A stretch of 64,000 nt of DNA, from NCBI GenBank assembly GCA_933228895.1, contig OW121857.1, positions 6,014,001 through 6,078,000 on the forward strand, read 5' to 3'. This DNA is from Platycnemis pennipes. Its lineage: Eukaryota > Arthropoda > Insecta > Odonata > Platycnemididae. This document shows positions 45,110-54,300 of the stretch, piece after piece. The notes under the pieces were generated by a model. That model was not told the origin of the DNA and did not search any database. It saw nothing but the letters and a program-made list of their open reading frames with translations. How positions within the stretch are numbered: position 1 is the first letter of the stretch; each line of letters begins with the position of its first letter. A program made the position numbers and the translations under genes.

Positions 45110-45284
45110 ATGTGGTTCCACGAAGTCAAGCCTAGCCATTTGTTATAAATTAATACGTGTTTATGATTTTCTATCCTGATTTTCAGTCCTTACCCACTCT
45201 TAACGGTGGTTCAGACTTGGAGGGAGGGAACTAGGATTGATGAGCAATCGGATATTTTCTTTTTGTTATTGCTTTAAATATAAA
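45110..45284. other. short spacer
   Basis: Nothing is recognised between the foldback repeat and the LINE copy. Confidence 0.4.
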
Positions 45285-45673
45285 TCAGAATTGATAAAAG
45301 AATTAGGGTGGGAATCATTATCAGGGCGTAGGTTAAAGTACAGATTAAATCTATTAGAGAAATTTAAATCGGATAGCTTTACAGAAGATGTTAGGCATAT
45401 ATTAAATACAACAGCGTATTATGCTAGATTCGACCAGATAAACAAGATTAGAGAGATAGATTGTCGTACTGAGAGATTCAAAATGGCATTTTCCCCCGTA
45501 CTATAAGAGAACAGAATAGGCAGCATAGCAAAGGGATAGGTAGGGGAAATATTTTAGAGTAGTCAGTAGTGCATGTATTAACCCCTTAAATACTATAGAT
45601 ACTAACAATCTAGTTGCATAAGACCCTTTAGTTGCTTGCTGTGGCTTGAAGGGTATCGTGCAGATGTAGCTGT
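45285..45673 (+). mobile_element. Family A non-LTR retrotransposon, 3' fragment with UTR deletion
   Basis: It starts at the SELIKELGWE codons. One register gives ESLSGRRLKYRLNLLEKFKS, DSFTEDVRHILNTTAYYARF and DQINKIREIDCRTERFKMAF. The 3' UTR lacks about 60 bp (from 'GTTTGCATG' to the middle of the hairpin), joining TAGTTGCTTGC directly to TGTGGCTTGAAGGGTATCGT. The tail is CAGATGTAGCTGTA. The first hairpin strand is therefore missing. Confidence 0.85.
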
Positions 45674-46225
45674 AAATAGACTCTTCAATTATAGGAGGAG
45701 AAGAATTGTAAGAGAAACTTGCTCCTTTCTTCTTACTCAGATTCTATCTTCTTCATCCAATGCCGTACGCTGACGACGTATCTCTCCATGACATTACCCA
45801 CCAAGCTTGTACCGCCAGTTCTGCCAAATAAGCTTATCACTTGCGTTACAAATTGGAAAGAGCGGAGATCGCCTGTTTTCCTATCCCGATCAATTTCGAT
45901 CCGAATGCCCCTTGACTCGCCACCCACTGCCGTACGCCCAGAAGACCTTCTCCGAATAGCCCGCCAGAGGGGGTCCAGTGTGTGCCCGGGTGCGGTCAAG
46001 ATGCCCACGCAATTTGATGTGAGCAGTGGCGTTGGTGTGGTCGAGGAGAAGCGGGGGAGGGCACAGGAAGAGGTCAAAGTTCAACCCCCCCACCCCCGAC
46101 GCTGTCACTGATATCTGTCGACCGTTTATCATCGGCCTATCGCAGCGCACGAATAGATCGCGGAGGGGTATAAACAAAAGAGTGCTCGTCTGTGTGGCAA
46201 GGGGTGGAAATGGAGGGGAAGGGGG
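45674..46225. other. GC-rich patch with opposed long frames
   Basis: Frames of 130 (45719-46111 plus), 114 (45733-46077 minus) and 118 codons (45890-46246 minus) overlap. None contains a known domain. Low stop density in GC-rich DNA explains them. A C-run ending CCCCCCCACCCCCGACG lies at 46085-46101. Confidence 0.4.
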
Positions 46226-46363
46226 TGATAACGTAAATGAATTCACTCAATAAAATTCCACAGACTTTTATCAAAACCGGCCAAGGATTCGACTTATACA
46301 GTCATTGATAATGTCCTTTATAATGACTGTACATAGTCGAAACCTAGGTCAGTTTTAATAAAA
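46226..46363. repeat. Second copy of the foldback repeat, right arm truncated
   Basis: The left arm 46226-46306 matches the 44930 left arm (TGATAACGTAAATGAATTCA, AATAAAATTCCACAGAC, GACTTATACAGTCATT). The right arm begins ATAATGACTGTAC at about 46320 and ends early at TTTTAATAAAAGC (46363), lacking the outer 40 bp. The loop is longer than in copy 1. Confidence 0.8.
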
Positions 46364-48707
46364 GCGGGGGTGAATAAGTGAGTGCCCTGAAAATTCCCAC
46401 TTCATCAGGTGAGACCGGCAGTCCGAAGAAATAAAACTGCAGGATGTGCCGTGTCAATTTCAAGTTCAACAAACGTTTATTTACCCCAATAACAAAATAT
46501 AAATATATATATATAATATATATAATAACAATAACAATCAATAACCAATTTAACAATACGGGGAGCCCTGCTCTAGGATTTAAACAATCTCTTCAGGGTT
46601 TAGTGCTAACTGATGGTCGTCAGTCTTTTTGTTTTCCATAGGCGTCTAGTGCATTGGGTAACGGGAGCGCCCTCTGGTCCGGAATTTGTCCAAGGTGCAG
46701 GGAAATCCGCAAAACCTGCACGGGCTGGCGTAATATAATATAAAACAATGATATATATCTTTCGATGAACAGTAACGGGTAATAAATATTTCAGTATTAA
46801 CATAGTAACAATTGAGCTGTTCTATCTTCCGATTAACATGCAACCGCTTTGCAAATTGATGCATCATTCTTAGTGGACGAAGAAGTTCAAGAATGACAAA
46901 AAATTCTCTTCTATTCTCTTCCCTCGCTCAATTTTGTTTTTTGCCTTCTTCCTTAATGGCGGAGGATGCGGTCCGACTGCCGGGACACGCTCCTGGTGCC
47001 TCGAACACGAGGAGCGCTCTCGTGTTGAAGGAGGCGGCTAAGAATTTGTGCCGATGTGGAGGCCATTTCTGAGGCGATCCCCATTGTCAACAAAGTGATG
47101 AGTGTCCTCTGCTCTACTTCGCTGTCTTGCGATTGGCGCATTTCCACCTGGATGAGGCTATCTTTCTTTTGAGCCAGAATGCGGGTGAAAATAGTTGTAT
47201 TGACCATTGAAAGTGGTGATGCTATATGTGCAATTACCTTTATGTATTTTAGAATACGACAAGGGCAGCGTCCACCAAAATCGTTTACAGGATGATTTCT
47301 TTTACAAGGACTGCATTCATGGATATAATTAATTTTACCATAATTCATGCCTAAGTGTTACGCTTTTTGCCACAAACTGTTCGACTAGAAATTAGTTACC
47401 GATTCTCTTTGCTACTACATGTAAGAAATTATCATATAGCATGCCCCTCACGGGAGGAAAAATGTTCATTCCCGGAATAAATGCAAGAAAATATTTTTTT
47501 TTATATTTATTTAAAATGGAAGTATTTCAGCTGCTTGAAATTGTAATCTGGAGAGATCGGCCAAGTAGTTCTCTAACGAATCTAAATGTAAGAGAAATAT
47601 ACGAACCTTTTTCCACATAGTAAGGCAAAGATCTGATTCTACGGGAACTCAGTGTATTTTGGTATTAACTGCAGTACAGGTAGAAGAAAATACAATACTC
47701 CAGGTTGAAAGGTGTATTCAAGAACATATTTTTAAAAAATAGCCGAAGTTTTATCGTAAATAAGACCAAATTGGATAAGAACACTAGAAACAGGATGAAG
47801 TTAGTTATTCATAGAAAGGAGAAATATAAAATCATGGTATGATTCGGTTTAATTTTAAAGAAGCGTGTGCAAAAATTGATTAAATAAAGCCTTGATCATC
47901 CCCCTCTTCGTGATACGGCCCGAAGTGCCGGAATATACCAGAATAAATTAGTGAAATAACCAGTACATTACAGTAAGAAGCAAATTATTTGTCTGGACTG
48001 AATTATGCAATTTTTCCTGCATAGCCTAGCTCACTATAATGGATAATCGGCATTAGTATCTAGTCGATTCTGGGAAGAATTAAAACTGGTTTAAGCTAAC
48101 GAATAGGGAAAAGTTTTCAAAGTCCGAGACTTATCCCTTGAAATAGCTAACCATTTCATTAATTCTTAGTTTCCTTATTTACCGTTCAACTTTTGTGGTA
48201 GCAGTGTTTTATTCGCATCATTTTAGCACGCCGCAAATCGCCATGTCCCCTATCTCTAGGCCGCACTGAAGCGGCGTGGACATATCGATAAAAGCCTCTT
48301 TGAAGGGAATTATGGAATGCGGAGTCGCCAACGACGCGTCGGCGTTGGACGACCGTCCGTCAGGCCCCGGGCCATTTCATCCAAAATGCACGACGACGCC
48401 CCGGGCGAGCCTTTCGCACGCAGCCATCGGACAAGGCCACCCTCAGATCAAACGGATCACATAAATGAGAGTGACGGCACTCCGAGGTTAATGTGAGCGT
48501 AAATGGTTTGACAGTGAAGACCCGCACGCGATCCGACAGAACTCTGACACGCCCAGAGGGCAGCATAGGAACTGCGGAGCTAGAACGTCAGAAAAGACTT
48601 CGTGCAAGACAGTTAGCCCACACACACCAATAAAGTAATGTCTTAGGAGTGATATTTCAGCCAATGGGGTGAAAGAACTAAAGTAACCTCGAAAACCTTG
48701 GACCTCA
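46364..48707. other. gene-free stretch with one isolated frame
   Basis: An AT run at about 46502-46530 (TATATATATATAATATATAT) is present. The 131-codon minus frame at 46953-47348 is listed separately. Otherwise nothing is recognised, including in the GC-richer part at 48240-48560. Confidence 0.45.
46953..47348 (-). CDS. Isolated 131-codon ORF of unknown function
   Basis: An ATG-initiated minus-strand frame in otherwise AT-rich DNA. Near the start it has CSPCKRNH and GRCPCR, two Cys pairs that could bind a metal, but the spacing matches no family I can name. The rest is mixed (SLIQVEMRQSQDSEVEQRTL, EMASTSAQILSRLLQHES) with an Arg/Ser-rich end. There is no competing frame of similar length over most of its span. 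No splice context, promoter or neighbour supports it. It could be an exon, a transposon accessory ORF or chance. Confidence 0.25.
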   Translation of the reverse strand: MNYGKINYIHECSPCKRNHPVNDFGGRCPCRILKYIKVIAHIASPLSMVNTTIFTRILAQKKDSLIQVEMRQSQDSEVEQRTLITLLTMGIASEMASTSAQILSRLLQHESAPRVRGTRSVSRQSDRILRH

Positions 48708-48832
48708 ATCTAGTTGCATGAGACCCTATAGTTGCTTGTTTGCATGTCGGTAGTGCATGCTTGGAGATCTTCACCCCTACCACACACCCTCGCGGTGGCT
48801 TGCAGGGTATCGTGTAGATGCAGATGTAGACG
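48708..48832 (+). mobile_element. Family A LINE 3' UTR and tail only
   Basis: AATCTAGTTGCATGAGACCC, then the complete UTR end, a hairpin lacking two C residues (CACCCCTACCACACACCC) and GTGTAGATGCAGATGTAGA. The start at 48708 is sharp. It ends about 55 bp before the RT-bearing family A copy on the same strand. Confidence 0.88.
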
Positions 48833-48884
48833 AAGATTGTTTCCCCGAACCGATGCTCCCATCCTCTGAACTCTCCACTCCACG

Positions 48885-50131
48885 CGTTTTGGTCATATGT
48901 GAGAGAGCTTCAGGGAAATAGGTCCACACTGCACACAATTAAAAACGATAAAGGAATCAGAGACACCAGAAGTGTAGAAAAAGTCAATACTTTTAACACC
49001 TTCTTCCAAAGCGTATTAAACTCATCGTCACAAAACGCAGTGGAACCACCGCCGAAAACTTTCAGTGAGCAAATGCCCGAAATAAATATTTCACGTCGCG
49101 GAAAAGAGCAGCAGTTAAAAAGCATTAGTGAAAACAAATCACCAGGTCCCGATCAAATTCCTTCCAGAGTATATAAAACATTGACTTCTGAAATAGCCCC
49201 CTATCTAGAAATAATATTCAATAAAACACTAAAGAACCACACAGTATCCAAGGATTAGAAAGTAGCCAACATTACACCTATTTTTAAAAGTGGTGATAGG
49301 GAAGAACCTAGTAACTACAGACCCATTTCACTCACGTCAATCTCTTGTAAGATATTTGAGCACATTGTAGTCAGTTCGATCATGGGGCATTTGGATAGTC
49401 AGGGATTGCTCATAAACAGCCAACATGGGTTCCGGAAAGGTAGATCTTGCGAGACACAATTTGTTTTATTCGTACACGATATTTTAGTCTACGGCGAAAA
49501 CAGTACTGAAGTTGATGCGATATTTTTAAATTTTAAAAAGGCATTCGAAAAAAGTTCCTCATGATAAATTAATCTTGAAGTTAGATAGTTTTGGTATAAA
49601 TAAAGAAGTTGTATGTTGGGTAAAAGAATTCTTAAGTGGGCGAGAGCAGAGGGTTGTCATAGATGGTATCATGTCGGACACAATCAAAGTCACGTCGGGA
49701 GTTCCCCGGGGTAGCGTAGTAGGTCCGCTTCTATTTCTTTTATACATAAACGATTTGGGTACCGTAGTTAGTAGTAAGCTTAGATTTTTGCAGACGATAC
49801 GGTGGTGTATAAGGGTATATTAAAAGAAGAAGACAGGAAATCGCTTAGCAAGGATTTAGATGCAATTCAAGAGTGGTGCGTCAAATGGCAGTTAGAACTT
49901 AAAAAGTGTGTAGCTATCAATTTGTGGAGGAGGAATAATTCGATAGAGCGTGCCTATAAAATTAGTAACACGAAAATCGAAAACGTTGAAGCCATAAGAT
50001 ATTTAGGAGTAACAATCACTAAAGATTTATCGCGGGGAAGACATATCCGGGAAATATGCGGCCAAGCGAAGAGAAAGCTAGGATTTATAAAAAGAGTACT
50101 AGAGAAATGTGATGAAAAGACGAAAGAGTGA
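48885..50131 (+). mobile_element. Family A non-LTR retrotransposon, RT-bearing, truncated at both ends
   Basis: This is the longest RT segment in the window. It begins near FWSYVRELQGNR and ends abruptly at about 50131 inside the codons that continue as KERCYFSLVRPHLEY in other copies. Lack of the 3' part is unusual for a LINE, because target-primed reverse transcription starts at the 3' end, so a later deletion or rearrangement is needed. The copy at 51037 on the same strand resumes about 20 bp before the point where this one stops. Confidence 0.9.
48897..50131 (+). pseudogene. Family A LINE reverse transcriptase, multiply broken
   Basis: The register from 48899 gives a LINE pre-RT linker (RELQGNRSTLHTIKNDKGIR) and KSPGPDQIPSRVYK. 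A TAG at 49256 interrupts before VANITPIFKSGDREEPSNYR. Then come QHGFRKGRSCETQ and motif A, AIFLNFKKAFEK, where the catalytic Asp (normally DF.KAFD) is Asn. An extra A near 49550 shifts frame before the PHDKLILKL codons. Motif B is TSGVPRGSVVGPLLFLLYIN. One T is missing near 49786, just before the motif C codons (GCAGACGAT at 49790). The final register gives VGVTITKD-like AIRYLGVTITKDLSRGRHIR. It is not functional. The N-terminal endonuclease is absent. Confidence 0.88.
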
Positions 50132-50682
50132 TACTGAAAGAAATGATAGAGATTGACCTTGAAATTTATGTCTTTCTATTTTGATAGAAAAGAGCGGTAT
50201 CGTTTAACGATGTTTTTCCCTTACTTGCTACTTAAAATTTCTACTCCCAATTTAAAAGACCACCAGCGGTGTTAATAAATATTGCTGTTAATAAAGACGA
50301 AGAAACACCAAGAATCGGTTCCAAAGTATTAATTCAATGCCACAGAAAAGTCACCGTGCTCTGCAAATACCCGTAAGATTCACTCTCACATTAATGTATG
50401 GGAGCATATGAATAAAAATTGAAAGCGCTGAAGTTTGTGACTTTGTTTTTCACTTTGTTTAGTGACCGTTGATTTCTCATGAGTTTAACTTAGGGCCAAA
50501 TAAAAATAGGAGATCCTCAGATGCAGATTTTCAGTCAGCCACATGGACATACCTATTTTGGGGAAGACGGCTCACGAAGAGGAAGTGGAGAAGAGAACGG
50601 AAGATGATTGAGGTGGATGTGGGAGGGCAGTGGGACACAGGCGAGATGAACAGGTGGAGGAGAAAGCTCTTTGCGGATGAAG
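50132..50682. other. gene-free stretch
   Basis: Nothing is recognised. The 95-codon plus frame at 50469-50756 runs antisense into the RTE 3' UTR. Confidence 0.4.
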
Positions 50683-50952
50683 AATATATTATTATTATAA
50701 GTATTCTACCGGTGAAGGTAGGTTTGAATGGACATTTAATTCTTCCCACCACCTAAATTTCACACGATGTCCCTCTTCAGCCCCTCATACCTCCTGCCAC
50801 CCATCATTCCATCCAAGCTACCTGTTCTTCTCCTCCCTCTTCCCCGCTTACCCAACGCTCTTCCCTCAATCACCTCCTTCAAAACACCATCCCCTTTTAT
50901 TACCTTTTCCATCCACACCTTCTGCCTTCTCCTAACTACGATCTAGCCTTAA
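50683..50952 (-). mobile_element. RTE-like LINE (subfamily 2), 3' part of an interrupted copy (minus)
   Basis: The minus strand gives RRRQKVWMEKVIKGDGVLKE, then VIEGRALGKRGRGRRRTGSL, the usual end of RTE-type polyproteins. A UTR with CCATTCAAACCTACCTTCAC, CGGTAGAATACTTATAATAA and an ATAATAATATA-type end at about 50683 follows. It is separated from its upstream half (51673-52135) by a family A copy. Confidence 0.8.
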
Positions 50953-51036
50953 ATTAATAAATATTTTCAAGGAAGTTAGTTGTGAAAATTTCTTGAAAAT
51001 ACCATGAAAGATGGTGAATGATGACCGAGATGATGG

Positions 51037-51672
51037 TTATGAGAAGACAAAAGAGCGATATTACTTTTCACTATTTAGTCCCCACCTTGAGTATGCAGCC
51101 AGTGTATGGGATCCGAATGAATTAGGTTTGATCAGAGAACTAGACAGTGTGCATCGTAGAGCAGCTAGGTTCGTTAAAAGGCGTGACGATAGGTTGAGTA
51201 GTGTATCAGAATTAATACAAGCATTATGGTGGAAATCATTATCCGAACGTAGGTTAAAGTGCAGATTAAATCTATTACATATATTTAAATCCGATAGGTT
51301 TACTGAAGATGTTAGGCATATATTAAAAACACCAGCGTATTATGCTAGATTCGGCCAGATAAATAAGATTAGAGAGATAGATTGTCGTAATGATAGATTC
51401 AAAATGTCATTTTCCTACGTACTATAAGAGAACACAATAGGCAGCATAGCAAAGGGATAGGTAAAGGAAATATATTAGAGTACTCTGTAGTTCATGATGC
51501 ATGTATTAACAACCAATGCCTTTATTACTAACTATTTAGTTGCATGAGACCCTATTATGTAGCATGTTTCCATTTAGTAGCTTTTTTGCATGCCAATAGC
51601 GGTTGGTGATTTTCACCCCCTGCCACACACCCTCGAGGTGGATTGCAGGGTATAGCGTAGATGTAGATGTTG
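51037..51672 (+). mobile_element. Family A non-LTR retrotransposon inserted in an RTE-like element
   Basis: One register (51011-51427) gives YEKTKERYYFSLFSPHLEYA, ASVWDPNELGLIRELDSVHR, RAARFVKRRDDRLSSVSELI and ILKTPAYYARFGQINKIREI. The 3' UTR carries an extra TGTAGCATGTTTCCATTTAG block, and the hairpin reads CACC-CTCGA-GGTG. The tail TAGATGTAGATGT ends at 51672 against RTE sequence. AACTACGATCTA on the left (50939) and AATTATATCTA on the right (51675) may be an eroded target duplication. If so, 50953-51036 is extra 5' junction sequence. Confidence 0.88.
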
Positions 51673-52135
51673 AATTATATCTAACAAATTTCTTTCCTCA
51701 CCTACTAATTCTAGCACTTCATCGTTCGTCTTCCTTTCGACCCACTTTGCTTTCTCCATCCTTCTCCACACCCACATCTCGAAAGCCCTAAGTCTATTTT
51801 CGTCTATTTTTCGCAAGGCCCACGTTTCCGCCACATATAATGCAACGCTCCATATTAAACTTTTCACTAGACTTTTCTTCACTTCCCTACTCTACTACAA
51901 TTAATAAGATTAGAGAGGGGTATAGCCCCTGTCAATAGCTCACGTCTACGAGTAAATGCTTCTTTTGCCAATGCAATTCTCTTTCTCACTTCAATGCTGC
52001 TATACCCTTTTTCTTCCAACGCACTGCCAAGAGAGCTAAATTGCTCTACCTGCTCTAGCTTCTGACCTCCTACTTTTATCGTTATACTGGATCTTTTTGT
52101 TCTTGAAAATCGCATTACATTCGTTTTCTACTGGC
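51673..52135 (-). mobile_element. RTE-like LINE (subfamily 2), upstream part of an interrupted copy (minus)
   Basis: The 51879-52115 and 51613-51882 minus frames give MRFSRTKRSSITIKVGGQKL, then EQVEQFSSLGSALEEKGYSS, VRKRIALAKEAFTRRRELLT, LVKSLIWSVALYVAETWALR and LRAFEMWVWRRMEKAKWVER. It ends at GEERNLLDII, and RRRQKVWMEK continues at 50945, so the two pieces join in the expected order. RT motif C is not included. A frame break lies near 51885. Confidence 0.82.
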
Positions 52136-52884
52136 GATGAATGCATATAGAACGGAAATCAAGGTTATGAAGAGGTCAAAGCGAAATCGGGTGACGATGA
52201 GATTGGAGACTATTCCTGAAGGGTCCTTGAACTCACCGAATTTCCTCCAAGCCCCTCCCACCTGATCTTCGCCCTCCCTCCCTTAGGGATCCTCTTCTGT
52301 GACTTCCAGTTCAGCTGCTCCCCTTCAAAGAACTCTTGGGTCTTCATCCCTCGAAGTAGCGCAGACCCGTAGAGGCAAAGGCATTTCCGAGGAATATAGT
52401 TTCAGGCATGAAGAAGGGCTTGCTGGGCAACAAATTGATCCCTTACCAAGAAAAGGGAAAGTTATTGCACTAACTTTATACATTTATTCTCTGAAATGGG
52501 CTGTTTTGAAATTTTACCTCAGAGGTAAAATTTCAAAACAGCCAGTTAAGTACATAAACAAAACTTGCCACCACTTTTGATAAACCGCTTTGACCTAAGA
52601 CTTCTTCGGGGGAAGCTGAGTTACTCGAGGAGCAGATTGTTTGGAAATTTTGCTTTCTCGTCAATCGGTGTGCGTATGTTCTCATTTTGCTTCGTTTTTC
52701 CCGATGACAAGGCGCATTTTAAATAGAACAGAAACGTCTCTTCAGTTTCAGAAACGAGTTTCAGAAATCAGTTTCTTTTCACTAACCATAAGCAAATTAC
52801 GATACCAGATTACATGTATTACAGCTTTACACACCTTGTCCAGGTTCACTAACATGTATTACACTGATTAGGTATTAAATTGCT
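52136..52884. other. gene-free stretch with a perfect palindrome
   Basis: Nothing is recognised except the palindrome at 52499-52543, listed separately. The 93-codon frame at 52299-52580 crosses the palindrome and has no known motif. Confidence 0.45.
52499..52543. repeat. Perfect 45-bp palindrome (22-bp arms, 1-nt centre)
   Basis: The left arm is GGCTGTTTTGAAATTTTACC plus TC, the centre is A, and the right arm is its exact complement (GAGGTAAAATTTCAAAACAG plus CC). Similarity does not extend beyond the arms. A spacer of one base is far below what unaided cruciform or hairpin repeats usually keep, so it may be recent or an assembly artefact. Confidence 0.95.
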
Positions 52885-53085
52885 CTGATTAAAAGAATCG
52901 TCGAGGGGCAAGCGTATGGTAAGAATGGAAAAGGAAGACCTCCCATGAAACACACACAGGGAGCGTGTAGTGAAGGGTGGGAAGTCGCAGAAGTAAATGA
53001 GCATGTAAAGGCTTGCTGATGGAAGAATCAAGTGGATGATTGCATCAAACCAACATTAGGATCGTTTAATGACGATGTTAAAGAA
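52885..53085 (+). mobile_element. RTE-like LINE 3' end (decayed)
   Basis: It reads KRIVEGQAYGKNGKGRPPMK at the start and later DGRIKWMI-type codons (GGAAGAATCAAGTGGATGAT, TGCATCAAACCAACATTAGG). It ends ATCGTTTAATGACGATG. This parallels 63165-63325 in order. The coding frame is broken. Confidence 0.6.
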
Positions 53086-53306
53086 CCAAATTTTCATCCG
53101 AGAGTTGGAAAGTAATCGATTGATAGTTTATTTTGCGCGGTAGCAAATATATACTACTTGATTGTGATTCTACTTCAAAACCTTACATTCTTATCAAACT
53201 AAGATGCGATCTTTTGTGAGCAAACTTTGCAGCAAAATATTACTCAGTCATATCTATCCTCAGAATGTCGGGCTTTAAGGCATTTAAATGTAAGGAACTT
53301 AAATAG

Positions 53307-54055
53307 GGTAACACTTACTCAGGATGTATCATGAGGGAAACATCAGAGAAATATTCAGTCAAGCAAATAGAAAGTTGGGGTTTATTAAAAGCATATTAGG
53401 GAAAAGCGAGGAGAGGGTGAAGGAACGTTGCAACTTTTCAATTGTTAGACAACACTTAGAATATGCTGCGAGAATATGTGACCCTTATGAAGCAGGCTTA
53501 ATTTATGAATTAGATCGAGTACAACGAAGAGCAGCGAGATATGTAAAAGGGTGTTACGATAGGGAAAGTCTGGTATGTTAGCCGAATTGGGATGGGAATC
53601 GCTGTCACAACGCAGGCTGAATTATAGACTTAATATTCTGGGAAAATTTAAGCAGGGACATTTCATTAATGATGTTAATCATAAATTGCTGGCTCCGACT
53701 TATTATGGTAGGCTCGATAATTCTAATAAAATTAAGGAGATAGATTGCAGGACGGACAGGTTCAAAATGTCATTTTTTCCACGTACGATTCGAGATCAGA
53801 ACGTTAGACTTCGCGTAAATCGGTAATAATTATAGAGGTAATGTGTAGAGTAGGTGAATAGTATTTTTTTATTTCCTGCATGTTCAAATCAAGGTGTGAC
53901 TCGCATGCATTGCTCTTAGCATTCTCTGGATTTATTTTTTTTTGCATGCATGAGTACCTATGAAATTGGTGTCGGATCTCAAGGTGTGGATGCACCACCT
54001 GCCCAACACCCTCGAGGTGGTTTGCAGGGTATGCCGTAGATATAGATATAGATAA
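53307..54055 (+). mobile_element. Family C non-LTR retrotransposon, 5'-truncated
   Basis: It begins at the GVTLTQD codons. Frames 53324-53581 and 53575-53826 give NIREIFSQANRKLGFIKSIL, LEYAARICDPYEAGLIYELD, RVQRRAARYVKGCYDRES and, after a frameshift near 53575, LAELGWESLSQRRLNYRLNI and PTYYGRLDNSNKIKEIDCRT. Protein sequence is clearly related to A and B but distinct. The 3' end has CACC-CTCGA-GGTG in the loop and a TAGATATAGATATAGATA tail, unlike the GATGTA tail of A and B. Another copy is at 17672 (minus). Confidence 0.88.
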
Positions 54056-54114
54056 TGTGGCCATTTGTCAAAAAATTCCCAAAGGTATCTTGCCGCGTGT
54101 CGGATACCTTTTGA

Positions 54115-54300
54115 AGGAATTGATGATGAGAATCATGCACAGAGATGTAAAAAGAAGGTTAACGAAAAGCCTCTTATGGAGCGCCGCTTTATGTGGGTCT
54201 GAAACCTGGACACTGGGGAAAGATGACCAGAAAAAAATTGGAATCCTTATAGAAGTGAGTGTGGGAGGGAATTATGAAAGTGCGAATGACGGAAAGACAG
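54115..54300 (+). mobile_element. RTE-like LINE coding scrap
   Basis: The 54057-54308 frame contains RIMHRDVKRRLTKSLLWSAA, then LCGSETWTLGKDDQKKIG. This matches the 'K.L.KSL.WSVALYG.ETW' block of RTE-type elements (compare 51800-51880 minus). The expected FEMW.WRRM block is lost. Purine-rich unassigned sequence follows to about 54540. Confidence 0.65.

Noticed and set aside
45719..46246. Three overlapping frames of 114-130 codons
   Set aside because: Opposite strands and registers in a GC-rich patch contradict one another, with no family match.
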